Below are positions 24,069 to 33,330 of a stretch of 64,000 nt of DNA, in pieces (the stretch's first letter is position 1; each line of letters begins with the position of its first letter). The translations under genes were made by a program, and so were the position numbers. The notes beneath the pieces were generated by a model that had not been told where the DNA came from, did no database searches, and saw only the letters and a program-made list of their open reading frames with translations. Origin of the DNA: Flavobacterium humidisoli (GTDB taxonomy: Bacteria > Bacteroidota > Bacteroidia > Flavobacteriales > Flavobacteriaceae); NCBI RefSeq assembly GCF_023272795.1, contig NZ_CP096829.1:2046001-2110000 (forward strand), written 5' to 3'.

Positions 24069-25528
24069 AAGTATTAAAAGACATATTATATAAAGTAGCT
24101 ATTGAATCTGTGAAAGGTTCAACGGATATTGCTATTCAGAAAATTGAATTTGATTCTCGTAAAGTAGAAGCAAATGACATTTTCGTAGCAATTCGCGGTT
24201 CACTTTCTGATGGACACGATTATATCGAAAAAGCAATTCAGCTTGGAGCAAAAGCTATTATTTGTGATACGCTTCCTGAATATACGGCTAATGAAATAAC
24301 TTATGTTCAAGTAAAAGACACTAACACCGCTTTGGCTTTTATGGCGGCTAATTATTTTGCAGATCCATCTGCAAAGTTAAAATTAGTTGGTGTAACAGGA
24401 ACAAATGGAAAAACGACGATTGCATCATTATTATTTCAGTTATTTCAAAAAGCAGGCTTTAAGGTTGGATTATTATCAACTGTAAAAATCGTAGTAGATC
24501 AAACAGAATATCCAGCAACGCATACAACACCAGATTCTTTAACTATTAATCATTATTTGAATGAAATGGTTGAAGCGGGCGTTACACATTGTTTCATGGA
24601 AGTGAGTTCGCATGGAATTCACCAAAAACGTACAGAAGCTTTGCATTTTGTAGGCGGAATTTTCACGAACCTTTCTCACGATCACCTAGATTATCATCCA
24701 ACTTTTGCTGAATATAGAGATGTTAAAAAGTCATTTTTTGATTCACTTCCAAAGTCAGCTTTCGTTCTGACAAACATTGATGATAAAAATGGATCAGTAA
24801 TGCTGCAAAATACTGCAGCTAAAAAACTGACTTACGCTTTAAAATCTTATGCAGATTATAGAGCTCAGATTTTAGAAAGCCAATTGTCTGGATTGTTGTT
24901 GAAAATTAATGATAATGAAGTTTGGGTAAAACTGATTGGTACTTTCAACGCATACAATGTTTTAGCGATTTATGGAACCGCAGTAGAGCTCGGAATTGAT
25001 AGTCTTGAAGCGTTGCGATTACTGTCTGATTTAGAAAGTGTTTCGGGTCGTTTTCAGTATATAGTATCGGATGGCGGAATTACGGCTGTTGTAGATTATG
25101 CGCATACGCCAGATGCTTTGGAAAATGTGTTGAAAACAATAAATGATATTCGTACAAAAAATGAACAGCTGATTACTGTAGTAGGTTGTGGAGGAAATCG
25201 TGATAAAACAAAACGTCCAATCATGGCAAAGATTGCTTCAGATTTAAGCGATAAAGCAGTTTTGACTTCGGATAATCCAAGAAATGAAGATCCTGAAGTT
25301 ATTTTGGATGAAATGGAGCAGGGAGTTGAGCCTCACAACTATAAAAAAATGCTGCGAATTACGGATAGAAAACAGGCAATTAAAACCGCTTGTCAATTGG
25401 CTCAGCCTAAAGATATCATTTTAATTGCAGGAAAAGGGCATGAAACGTATCAGGAGATAAATGGTGTTCGCCATCATTTTGATGATATGGAAACGGTAAA
25501 AGAGATTTTAGAACAATTAAACAAATAA
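24065..25528 (+). CDS. murE: UDP-MurNAc-L-Ala-D-Glu--2,6-diaminopimelate ligase MurE
   Basis: Adds the third residue of the peptidoglycan stem peptide. The ATP loop is GVTGTNGKTT at about 112-121, and the DNPRNEDP motif is that of meso-diaminopimelate-adding enzymes, so the wall should be of the DAP type. The start codon is GTG within the GTGA overlap with ftsI. 487 aa is normal. A repeat-filled 110-base gap separates it from mraY. Confidence 0.95.
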   Translation: MKVLKDILYKVAIESVKGSTDIAIQKIEFDSRKVEANDIFVAIRGSLSDGHDYIEKAIQLGAKAIICDTLPEYTANEITYVQVKDTNTALAFMAANYFADPSAKLKLVGVTGTNGKTTIASLLFQLFQKAGFKVGLLSTVKIVVDQTEYPATHTTPDSLTINHYLNEMVEAGVTHCFMEVSSHGIHQKRTEALHFVGGIFTNLSHDHLDYHPTFAEYRDVKKSFFDSLPKSAFVLTNIDDKNGSVMLQNTAAKKLTYALKSYADYRAQILESQLSGLLLKINDNEVWVKLIGTFNAYNVLAIYGTAVELGIDSLEALRLLSDLESVSGRFQYIVSDGGITAVVDYAHTPDALENVLKTINDIRTKNEQLITVVGCGGNRDKTKRPIMAKIASDLSDKAVLTSDNPRNEDPEVILDEMEQGVEPHNYKKMLRITDRKQAIKTACQLAQPKDIILIAGKGHETYQEINGVRHHFDDMETVKEILEQLNK

Positions 25529-25534
25529 CAAAAT

Positions 25535-25620
25535 CAAAATTCCAAAACCCAATGTAGCATTGGATTTGGTTGCGAAGCTTCGGGATAAAAATTGGAATTT
25601 AATTCGAAACTGGAATTTTA
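25535..25620. repeat. Inverted-repeat element in the murE-mraY gap
   Basis: CCAAAACCCAATG (25542-25554) pairs with CATTGGATTTGG (25558-25569). The outer AAAATTCC near 25537 pairs with GGAATTTT (25612-25619), and a GAAGCTTC palindrome lies between. The arms use the AAATTCCAA / TTGGAATTT words seen at 17.65, 18.48 and 59.44 kb. Confidence 0.55.
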
Positions 25621-25638
25621 AAAAAAAACAGAAAAAAT

Positions 25639-26871
25639 ATGCTGTACTATTTATTTGAATATTTTGATAAAACATTGGACATTCCTGGAACAGGAGTTTT
25701 CCAGTACATCACATTTAGATCAGCTTTGGCATTTATGCTTTCGTTGCTTCTGTCGACTATTTATGGTAAAAGAGTAATTAACTTTTTACGCCGTCAGCAA
25801 GTTGGAGAAACTGTACGTGAGCTTGGTCTTGCAGGTCAGAATGAAAAAGCCGGTACGCCAACAATGGGTGGATTAATTATCATTTTTGCAACCTTGGTTC
25901 CGGTTTTGTTATTTGCAAGATTGCATAACATTTATATCGTTTTACTAATTGTAACTACATTATGGATGGGAACAATTGGTTTTGTTGACGATTATATCAA
26001 GATATTCAAAAAAGACAAACAAGGTTTAAAAGGTATCTTTAAAGTAATTGGTCAAGTTGGTCTTGGAATTATAGTAGGAGCGGTTCTTTATTTTAACCCT
26101 GCTGTTACTGTAAGAACAGATACTGGGCGTACAGATGTATTTAAAGCCGCAGCAAATTCGACAATTATTGTGCCTGCAGGTGTTGAAGAAAAATCTACAG
26201 CAACGACTATTCCTTTCGTAAAAAACAATGAATTTGATTATGCTGAAGTATTGTCTTTTATGGGAGATGGATATGAGAAATGGGCTTGGTTAATTTTTAT
26301 TCCAGTAGTTATTTTTATTATAACAGCGGTTTCAAATGGGGCTAATTTAACAGATGGAATCGATGGGCTCGCTGCAGGAACCTCGGCAATATCTGTCCTC
26401 GCGCTCGGGATTTTTACATTTGTTTCGGGTAATATCATTTTTTCGAATTATCTGAATATTATGTATATCCCCAATTCGGGAGAAATGACGGTCTTTATTT
26501 CAGCTTTTGTTGGAGCCTTGATCGGATTTCTTTGGTATAATTCTTATCCAGCGTCTGTATTTATGGGAGATACAGGAAGTTTGACTATTGGAGGGATTAT
26601 TGCAGTTTTAGCTATTGCAGTTCGTAAAGAAATATTGATTGTTTTATTCTGTGGAATTTTCTTAGCAGAAAGTGCTTCAGTAATTATTCAGGTAACTTAT
26701 TTTAAATATACTAAAAAACGTTTCGGTGAAGGACGAAGAATTTTCCTGATGTCGCCGCTTCACCATCATTATCAGAAAAAAGGGTATCACGAAAGTAAAA
26801 TTGTAACCCGTTTCTGGATTGTTGCTGTAATGTTAGCCATTTTGTCAATCATTACCCTAAAATTAAGATAA
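25639..26871 (+). CDS. mraY: Phospho-N-acetylmuramoyl-pentapeptide-transferase MraY
   Basis: Polytopic inner-membrane enzyme that makes lipid I from UDP-MurNAc-pentapeptide and undecaprenyl phosphate. Conserved blocks are [17 protein letters not shown]-x-[15 protein letters not shown] and the histidine triad [10 protein letters not shown] near the end. 410 aa is about 50 longer than E. coli MraY. The extra residues lie near 155-215 ([12 protein letters not shown] to [10 protein letters not shown]), a loop insertion that I recall as normal in Bacteroidota. It ends directly against the murD ATG (0-base gap). Confidence 0.95.
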   Translation: MLYYLFEYFDKTLDIPGTGVFQYITFRSALAFMLSLLLSTIYGKRVINFLRRQQVGETVRELGLAGQNEKAGTPTMGGLIIIFATLVPVLLFARLHNIYIVLLIVTTLWMGTIGFVDDYIKIFKKDKQGLKGIFKVIGQVGLGIIVGAVLYFNPAVTVRTDTGRTDVFKAAANSTIIVPAGVEEKSTATTIPFVKNNEFDYAEVLSFMGDGYEKWAWLIFIPVVIFIITAVSNGANLTDGIDGLAAGTSAISVLALGIFTFVSGNIIFSNYLNIMYIPNSGEMTVFISAFVGALIGFLWYNSYPASVFMGDTGSLTIGGIIAVLAIAVRKEILIVLFCGIFLAESASVIIQVTYFKYTKKRFGEGRRIFLMSPLHHHYQKKGYHESKIVTRFWIVAVMLAILSIITLKLR

Positions 26872-28203
26872 ATGAGATTAGTAGTTTTAGGTGGAGGAGA
26901 AAGCGGTGTAGGAACCGCGATCCTCGGTAAGAAACAAGGTTACGATGTTTTTGTATCCGATTTTGGGAAAATAAAAGAAAGCTATAAAGAAGTTCTTATC
27001 ATTAATAAAATAGCCTGGGAAGAAGAGCAACATACAGAAGATTTAATTCTAAATGCAGATGTGGTTATGAAAAGCCCAGGAATTCCAGACAAATCTCCGA
27101 TAGTAAAAAAGCTCATTGCCGCAGGAATAAAAGTGATTTCGGAAATTGAATTTGCGATTCCTTACACAGAAGCAATGACCATTGGAATTACGGGAAGTAA
27201 TGGTAAAACAACCACCACAATGCTGACACATCACTTGCTGAAATATGCAGGATTAAATGTAGGATTGGGAGGAAATATTGGAAAAAGCTTCGCCTGGCAA
27301 GTAGCAGAAAATAAGTTTGATGCCTACGTTCTTGAATTAAGCAGTTTTCAGTTGGACGGAATAATAGATTACAGACCTGATATTGCCATTATAACGAATA
27401 TCAGTCCGGACCATTTAGATCGATACGAATATAAATACGAAAATTATATCAATTCGAAGTTCCGAATAACAATGAACCAGACTGAAAATGATTATCTGAT
27501 TTACGATGCAGATGATGAAGCAAGTACAGAATGGTTAAAGAAGAACAAAACAAAAGCAAAATTAATTCCTTTTTCATTGACGAAAAAATTTGATGAAGGG
27601 GCTTCTATAAATAACAACAAAATGGAAATAAAGATCAACCAAGAAGAGTTTACAATGGATACAGAACACATTGCGTTAGAAGGAAAACATAATATGAAAA
27701 ACGCCATGGCAGCAAGCTCTGTAGCTAAATTGATGCAAATTAGAAATGCAACGATTCGTGAAAGTTTATCTAATTTCCAAGGGGTTGAACACCGTTTAGA
27801 AAAAGTATTAAAAATACAGAACGTTCAATATATCAATGATTCAAAAGCAACAAATGTAAATGCTACTTTCTTTGCTTTGGATAGTATGAATTCACCAACG
27901 GTATGGATTGTTGGAGGTGTTGATAAAGGAAACGATTACAACGAATTAATGTCGTTAGTACGTGAAAAAGTAAAAGCTATTATCTGTCTTGGAATCGATA
28001 ACCGTAAAATTATTGATGCTTTTGGAAACGTTGTTGATATTATGGTTGAAGTAAATAATATGAATGATGCAGTAAAAACTGCTCAAAGATTAACAGAAAA
28101 AGGCGACGTGGTTTTGTTGTCTCCAGCCTGCGCAAGTTTCGATTTATTCGAAAACTACGAAGACAGAGGAAAACAATTTAAGCAAGCAGTACATAATTTA
28201 TAA
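26872..28203 (+). CDS. murD: UDP-N-acetylmuramoylalanine--D-glutamate ligase MurD
   Basis: Adds D-glutamate to UDP-MurNAc-L-Ala. The N-terminal Rossmann start is LVVLGGGESGVGTA. The ATP loop is GITGSNGKTTTT at about 104-115, the central block ELSSFQLDGI, and the ligand and metal site ISPDHLDRY. The C-terminal block is VWIVGGVDKGNDY. 443 aa is normal. The ATG follows the mraY stop without a gap. After the stop the first repeat arm of the four-helix-bundle element begins at once. Confidence 0.95.
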   Translation: MRLVVLGGGESGVGTAILGKKQGYDVFVSDFGKIKESYKEVLIINKIAWEEEQHTEDLILNADVVMKSPGIPDKSPIVKKLIAAGIKVISEIEFAIPYTEAMTIGITGSNGKTTTTMLTHHLLKYAGLNVGLGGNIGKSFAWQVAENKFDAYVLELSSFQLDGIIDYRPDIAIITNISPDHLDRYEYKYENYINSKFRITMNQTENDYLIYDADDEASTEWLKKNKTKAKLIPFSLTKKFDEGASINNNKMEIKINQEEFTMDTEHIALEGKHNMKNAMAASSVAKLMQIRNATIRESLSNFQGVEHRLEKVLKIQNVQYINDSKATNVNATFFALDSMNSPTVWIVGGVDKGNDYNELMSLVREKVKAIICLGIDNRKIIDAFGNVVDIMVEVNNMNDAVKTAQRLTEKGDVVLLSPACASFDLFENYEDRGKQFKQAVHNL

Positions 28204-28707
28204 TTTTAGATTTTAGAGTTTGGATTTTAGATTGTTCTAAAGTTTGAGATTTTAGATTTATAAATATTTAAGTTCTTTTTGATTGTATGACGACTGATGA
28301 AATGAAATTGAGAACAAAAAAGTTCTCATTAATGATAATTGAACTGGCAGAAAAAATGCCTAATACAAATGTAATTAGATCAATTACTAATCAAATAGTA
28401 AGAAGCGGAACATCAGTTGGCGCTAATTATCGAGCTGTATGCAGGGCAAGAAGTGATAGGGAATTTGTGGCTAAAATGAATATTGTTTTAGAAGAGGCAG
28501 ATGAAACTCTGTTCTGGTTAGAAATCATAAAAGAAAAAATGTGGATTGCTAAATCTGAACTAGAAATAATTTGGAAAGAAGGAAATGAGCTGACAGCCAT
28601 TTTTGTCAGCAGTTTAAAAACAGTAAATAATAGAATTAATAATAAAAATTGATAGGAAAGGTTTAGGGAGAAAAAATCTAAAATCTAAAATCAGAAATCT
28701 AAAATTG
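28202..28707. mobile_element. Candidate small element: TTTTAGATTTTAGA inverted repeats around a four-helix-bundle gene
   Basis: The left arm (28202-28260) and right arm (28670-28707, read on the minus strand) align over about 37 bases. Both open with AATTTTAGATTT, and GATTTTAGATT lies near the inner end. The gene at 28287-28652 is the only content. The element separates murD from ftsW in an otherwise tight cluster. Gene-free copies of the arms lie at 37471-37540 and 62803-62921. No transposase and no clear target duplication is seen. Confidence 0.5.
28287..28652 (+). CDS. Four-helix-bundle protein (23S rRNA intervening-sequence type)
   Basis: 121 aa, all helical. It has the family core RSITNQIVRSGTSVGANYRA and the following R(A/S)DREFVAKMNIVLEEADETLFWLE. 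The family is the pentameric S23/IVP group, named from open frames inside 23S rRNA intervening sequences and related to the Avd accessory protein of diversity-generating retroelements. The cellular role is unknown; nucleic-acid binding has been proposed for the group. It is placed between murD and ftsW but has no known link to division. The flanking inverted repeats suggest it arrived as cargo. Confidence 0.85.
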   Translation: MTTDEMKLRTKKFSLMIIELAEKMPNTNVIRSITNQIVRSGTSVGANYRAVCRARSDREFVAKMNIVLEEADETLFWLEIIKEKMWIAKSELEIIWKEGNELTAIFVSSLKTVNNRINNKN

Positions 28708-28712
28708 CACTC

Positions 28713-30023
28713 ATGAAAGAGCTGGTAAACAAACTAAAAGGAGATAGGGTAATTTGGTCATTTGTGGCCTTATTGGCGTTGTTTTCGTTTATGCCTGTTT
28801 TTAGTGCAAGTAGTAATTTGGCTTATATTGGGCATGGTACAGGAAATACATTAGGATATTTAGTAAAACATCTGGCGCATATTTGTATCGGATTTTTAAT
28901 TATTTACTGGGTGCATAGAGTTCCGTATCATTATTTTAGAGCAATTTCGAAGATTGCACTTCCAGTGGTTTGGATTTTACTGCTTTATACGCTTTTAAAA
29001 GGAACTGTTATCGCTGGTGCAAATGCTAGCCGTTGGATTCAGGTTCCTTTTATCGGAATTACGTTTCAGACATCAACATTGGCATCTATTGTTTTGTTTA
29101 TTTATGTAGCGCGCTATTTGTCAAAGACTAAAGAAGAAAATGAGCCTTTTCAAACATCATTGATTCAACTTTGGGTTCCAGTATTTATCACATTAGTATT
29201 AATTCTTCCAGCAAACTTTTCGACTACGGCGTTAATTTTTGCAATGGTTTTGATGCTGACATTTATTGGTAAATATCCATTAAAATATATTGCTTTTATT
29301 ATTGGTTCAGGAGTTGCGATGTTGGCATTTTTCCTTTTAGTGGCAAAAGCTTTTCCTGATTCAAGATTCTTTAGCAGGGTTTCAACTTGGGAAAGTCGAA
29401 TTACAAATTTTACAACAGACAAACCAGACGAAGATGACTATCAGATTGAGAAAGCAAAAATTGCAATTGCATCTGGAAAATTAGGAGGATTAGGTCCAGG
29501 AAAAAGTGTTCAGAAGAACTTTTTGCCGCAATCTTCTTCCGATTTTATTTATGCTATCATCGTTGAAGAATACGGTTTAGTTGGAGGGGTTTCAATTGTT
29601 ATTTTGTATTTGTTGCTATTGTTTCGATTTGTAATTGCTTCTCACAAAGCACCTACAATATTTGGGAAATTAGTTGTCGTCGGTGTTGGGTTTCCCATGA
29701 TATTTCAAGCAATGATCAATATGGCGGTTGCGGTAGAATTATTGCCAGTTACAGGGCAGACACTTCCATTGATAAGTAGTGGGGGAAGTTCGATCTGGAT
29801 GACTTGTCTTGGACTTGGAATTATAATTAGTGTAACGAGAAAAGAAGAAGAAATTGCAGAGGATAAACTTGAGAGAGAAAAACGTAAAGAAGCCTTACAG
29901 CGATTAATAGATAAAGAAATGGCGGAAGAGGATTTGCCTGCAGACGAAATATATGAAGAAGAGGCAATGTATTCGATAGAAGACAATTCTAGAAATCCGA
30001 TGAATGCGGTTTTAAACAAATAA
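28713..30023 (+). CDS. ftsW: Septal peptidoglycan glycosyltransferase FtsW
   Basis: SEDS-family polytopic membrane protein that polymerises lipid II at the septum together with FtsI. About ten hydrophobic helices are visible. The conserved region near 250-272 reads GKLGGLGPGKSVQKNFLPQSSSDFIY, with its QSSSDFI core, and PLISSGGSS is near the end. The C-terminal tail after about 375 is cytosolic and acidic. 436 aa is a little longer than E. coli FtsW. RodA is excluded by the context. It begins 5 bases after the right repeat arm. Confidence 0.94.
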   Translation: MKELVNKLKGDRVIWSFVALLALFSFMPVFSASSNLAYIGHGTGNTLGYLVKHLAHICIGFLIIYWVHRVPYHYFRAISKIALPVVWILLLYTLLKGTVIAGANASRWIQVPFIGITFQTSTLASIVLFIYVARYLSKTKEENEPFQTSLIQLWVPVFITLVLILPANFSTTALIFAMVLMLTFIGKYPLKYIAFIIGSGVAMLAFFLLVAKAFPDSRFFSRVSTWESRITNFTTDKPDEDDYQIEKAKIAIASGKLGGLGPGKSVQKNFLPQSSSDFIYAIIVEEYGLVGGVSIVILYLLLLFRFVIASHKAPTIFGKLVVVGVGFPMIFQAMINMAVAVELLPVTGQTLPLISSGGSSIWMTCLGLGIIISVTRKEEEIAEDKLEREKRKEALQRLIDKEMAEEDLPADEIYEEEAMYSIEDNSRNPMNAVLNK

Positions 30024-30068
30024 GATTAGAATATAAAAATTTTTAAAAAAGTTGTAATTTTTAGAAAG

Positions 30069-31157
30069 ATGACAAAGTATAAATTCATACTTAGCGGAGG
30101 AGGAACAGGAGGGCATATCTATCCTGCGATTGCAATTGCAAATGAATTAAAATTACAATTTCCTGATGCAGAATTTCTTTTTGTAGGCGCCAAAGATAAA
30201 ATGGAAATGCAAAAAGTGCCTCAGGCAGGTTACGAAATAAAAGGTCTTTGGATTGCTGGTTTGCAGCGAAAATTGACCTTACAAAATTTGATGTTTCCGC
30301 TTAAACTGGCAAGCAGTTTATTAGAATCGAAAAGAATAATTAAAAAGTTCAAGCCTAATGTTGTAATTGGTACAGGTGGTTTTGCCAGCGGACCTTTATT
30401 GCAAGCGGCAGGTTCAACAGGAATTCCAACAGTGGTTCAGGAGCAGAATTCTTATCCAGGAATTACAAACAAATTGTTGAGCAAGAAAGCAAATTCAATT
30501 TGTGTGGCTTATGAAAATTTAGAGCGTTTTTTTCCAAAAGAAAAAATTGTTTTAACAGGAAATCCAGTTCGTCAGGATTTGATTGATATTGAAAGCAAAC
30601 GTGACGAAGCAATTGCTTTTTATGATTTAGATCCGAATAAGAAAACATTATTGGTTTTAGGAGGGAGTTTAGGAGCAAGACGAATCAATCAGTTAATTGA
30701 GAAAGAATTGCAAAATTTCCTTTCGCAAAATGTTCAGGTAATCTGGCAATGCGGAAAACTGTATTTTGAAGATTATAAAAAATACAATCAGCCGAATGTA
30801 AAAGTGGTTGATTTTATTGAAAGAATGGATTTTGTTTACGCAGCATCAGATGTCATAATTTCACGTGCAGGTGCTTCATCAGTGTCAGAATTGTGCATTG
30901 TTGGAAAGCCAGTGATTTTTATTCCGTCACCTAATGTAGCTGAGGATCACCAAACTAAAAACGCACAAGCCATTGTTGATGCTAAAGGCGCCATTTTGTT
31001 GAAAGAATCTGAGCTTGACAGTCAGTTTAGCATTGTTTTTGAAGCGCTGCTGAAAGATTCTGGAAAACAGAAACAATTAAGTGATAACATTGAAAAACTA
31101 GCAAAACCAAGAGCTACACAAGATATTGTAGCAGAGATTGTAAAGTTAATTCGATAA
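30069..31157 (+). CDS. murG: Lipid II synthase MurG
   Basis: Membrane-associated GT28 glycosyltransferase that adds GlcNAc to lipid I. The N-terminal [19 protein letters not shown] contains the GGTGGH loop, and the second domain has [11 protein letters not shown] and [12 protein letters not shown], the UDP-GlcNAc site. [13 protein letters not shown] is also typical. 362 aa is normal. There are 45 bases to ftsW. A repeat-filled gap follows before murC. Confidence 0.95.
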   Translation: MTKYKFILSGGGTGGHIYPAIAIANELKLQFPDAEFLFVGAKDKMEMQKVPQAGYEIKGLWIAGLQRKLTLQNLMFPLKLASSLLESKRIIKKFKPNVVIGTGGFASGPLLQAAGSTGIPTVVQEQNSYPGITNKLLSKKANSICVAYENLERFFPKEKIVLTGNPVRQDLIDIESKRDEAIAFYDLDPNKKTLLVLGGSLGARRINQLIEKELQNFLSQNVQVIWQCGKLYFEDYKKYNQPNVKVVDFIERMDFVYAASDVIISRAGASSVSELCIVGKPVIFIPSPNVAEDHQTKNAQAIVDAKGAILLKESELDSQFSIVFEALLKDSGKQKQLSDNIEKLAKPRATQDIVAEIVKLIR

Positions 31158-31160
31158 GCT

Positions 31161-31250
31161 GTAAGCTTTAAGCTTTATAACTGTTGTCTAAAGCAAAAAA
31201 GAATCAAATAATAAAGGGCAAAGTTAGAAAAGACCTAAAGCTTAAAGCAA
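31161..31250. repeat. AAGCTTTAAGC inverted repeats in the murG-murC gap
   Basis: GCTTTAAGCTTTA (31165-31177) is exactly complementary to TAAAGCTTAAAGC (31236-31248). Both arms are also partly self-palindromic. Together with the 58 bases between them they occupy most of the 108-base gap. It is a third, different repeat family inside the dcw cluster. Confidence 0.6.
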
Positions 31251-31265
31251 AAAAAGAAAATAAAA

Positions 31266-32615
31266 ATGAATTTAAATCAAATACAAAACGTTTATTTTAT
31301 TGGTATCGGAGGAATCGGAATGAGTGCTCTGGCTCGTTATTTCAAGTTTATTGGGAAACAAGTTTCAGGTTACGACAAAACTCCTTCTATGCTAACTAAT
31401 GAATTGATTGAGAGTGGTATTGATATTCATTTTGAAGACAATATTAATTTAATTCCGAGTGATTATTATGTAGAGAATACATTGGTAATTTATACGCCAG
31501 CGGTTCCAAAAACACATTCAGAATGGAATTATTTTATTGAAAGAAATTATGTGGTTAAAAAAAGAGCTGAAGTTCTTGGAATTATAAGTAAAGACACTTT
31601 TTGTTTTGCAGTGGCAGGAACCCATGGAAAAACAACAACATCTAGTATTCTGGGGCATATTTTGTTTCAAAGCGGTGCCGATGTAACGGCTTTTATTGGT
31701 GGAATTGTAGAGAATTATAATTCAAACTTGATAGGAAGCGGAAAAACTGTAACGGTTGTAGAAGCAGATGAATTTGACAGATCGTTTTTGCATTTACGTC
31801 CAGACATTGCTTGTGTAACTTCTATGGATGCGGATCACTTGGATATTTATGGAACTAGTGATGCAATTCAAGCTTCATTTAGAGAATTTGCTTCTAAAGT
31901 AGAAGATAAAAATAATCTCTTTATAACCAAAGAATTGCTTTTAGATGGTGTTCAATGCGCTATAAATGAGGATGCTGTATATAAGGCTTTTAATGTTCGT
32001 ATTGAAGATGGGGCTTATGTTTTTGATGTGCAGACGCCATCAGAAATTATGAAGGACTTACGATTCGGACTGCCTGGAAAACACAATTTAATGAATGGAT
32101 TGATGGCTATTGCGATGGCTAAAACTTATGGCACCCCGACCGATTCTATTGCAAAAGCCATTGCTTCATTCAACGGAATTAGAAGACGTTTTTCATATCA
32201 AATTAAGAGCGAAAATTTAGTATATATTGATGATTATGCGCATCATCCAACAGAAATAAATGCTGTTCATCAGGCAGTTAGAGAGTTGTATCCAGGACGT
32301 AAAGTTTTGGCAATTTTCCAGCCGCATTTGTTTAGCAGAACAAGAGACTTTATTGACGAATTTGCGGCAAGTTTATCGCAGTTTGATGAAGTGTTTTTGA
32401 TGGATATTTACCCTGCTAGAGAGCTTCCGATGGAAGGAGTGACTTCTGAGTGGCTTTTAGGTAAAATGACAAATTCGAACAAAAAGATTGTTGCAAAACA
32501 AGATTTATTAGGTGAAATTAAAGCCAGTGATGCACCTATTATTGTAACAATTGGAGCTGGTGATCTGGGAGAGATGGTTCCGTCAATTAAAAAGGTTTTA
32601 AATGAAAATATTTAA
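31266..32615 (+). CDS. murC: UDP-N-acetylmuramate--L-alanine ligase MurC
   Basis: First amino-acid ligase of the stem peptide. It opens with a Rossmann-like YFIGIGGIGMSALAR, has the ATP loop VAGTHGKTTTSS at about 117-128, then EADEFDRSFLHL, MDADHLDIYG and DDYAHHPTEI. 449 aa is normal. Its stop lies 14 bases inside ftsQ, so translation is coupled. Confidence 0.95.
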   Translation: MNLNQIQNVYFIGIGGIGMSALARYFKFIGKQVSGYDKTPSMLTNELIESGIDIHFEDNINLIPSDYYVENTLVIYTPAVPKTHSEWNYFIERNYVVKKRAEVLGIISKDTFCFAVAGTHGKTTTSSILGHILFQSGADVTAFIGGIVENYNSNLIGSGKTVTVVEADEFDRSFLHLRPDIACVTSMDADHLDIYGTSDAIQASFREFASKVEDKNNLFITKELLLDGVQCAINEDAVYKAFNVRIEDGAYVFDVQTPSEIMKDLRFGLPGKHNLMNGLMAIAMAKTYGTPTDSIAKAIASFNGIRRRFSYQIKSENLVYIDDYAHHPTEINAVHQAVRELYPGRKVLAIFQPHLFSRTRDFIDEFAASLSQFDEVFLMDIYPARELPMEGVTSEWLLGKMTNSNKKIVAKQDLLGEIKASDAPIIVTIGAGDLGEMVPSIKKVLNENI

Positions 32616-33324
32616 TTGGGCAAATATTAGATTAGTACTTATTTTCGGACTGGTTTTGTTTCTGTATTCTTTCGCTAAGCACCGAAATGGCGATCGAAAA
32701 TTGAAAAAATCTGTGGTCGTTTTTGTAGGAGAAAATACGCTTTTTGTGAAGCCAGAGACGGTTAATAAATTGTTGATAGAAAATAGAAGAGACGCTTCCA
32801 GTATTAGAAAAGATGAACTAGATTTGAATAAGATAGAGAAAACCCTCGATACGCAAGAGATGATTGAGAAGTCAAATGTTTTTGTAAGTATTGATGGAGT
32901 TCTAAAAGCAGTAGTAAAACAGAAGACGCCCATAGCAAGAGTTTATGACGGCGCTGCTTCTTTTTATATTGACTATGAGGGAAATAAAATGCCCTTATCG
33001 GACAATTTCACTGCGCGAGTTCCTCTTGTTTCAGGGGCAATAAATGAAAAAAATAACGAAGATTTAGCAGCCTTATTTCGCACAATTTATGACGATGCGT
33101 TTTTGAAAAAAAACATCATTGCTGTAGAGATTATGCCGAATGGAAGCTTAAAAATGTTTAATCGTAACTATGATTACTTCATAGATTTTGGCAGAACGAT
33201 GAATGTTGATAAGAAATTTAGAAACTATAAAGCCTTTTTTCAAAAAGCAGTTTTAGATAGTTCGTTATACAAATACAAAAAAATTGACCTTAGGTTTACG
33301 GAACAAGTAGTTTGCACTAAATAA
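32602..33324 (+). CDS. ftsQ: Cell division protein FtsQ
   Basis: A bitopic septum protein that recruits and regulates FtsLB and FtsWI. A short cytosolic start precedes a transmembrane helix at about 8-25 (NIRLVLIFGLVLFLYSF). The periplasmic part contains a reduced POTRA-like region (about 35-110) with LIENRRDASSIRKDEL, then the FtsQ beta domain (ARVYDGAASFYIDYEGNKMP and FIDFGRTMNVDKKFRNYKAF). 240 aa fits Bacteroidota FtsQ. It overlaps murC by 14 bases and ends 6 bases before ftsA. Confidence 0.88.
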   Translation: MKIFNWANIRLVLIFGLVLFLYSFAKHRNGDRKLKKSVVVFVGENTLFVKPETVNKLLIENRRDASSIRKDELDLNKIEKTLDTQEMIEKSNVFVSIDGVLKAVVKQKTPIARVYDGAASFYIDYEGNKMPLSDNFTARVPLVSGAINEKNNEDLAALFRTIYDDAFLKKNIIAVEIMPNGSLKMFNRNYDYFIDFGRTMNVDKKFRNYKAFFQKAVLDSSLYKYKKIDLRFTEQVVCTK

Positions 33325-33330
33325 TAGAAA

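Noticed and set aside
31184..31399. Frame between murG and murC
   Set aside because: It begins in the repeat gap and runs into murC in another frame; Lys-rich translation of AT-rich DNA.
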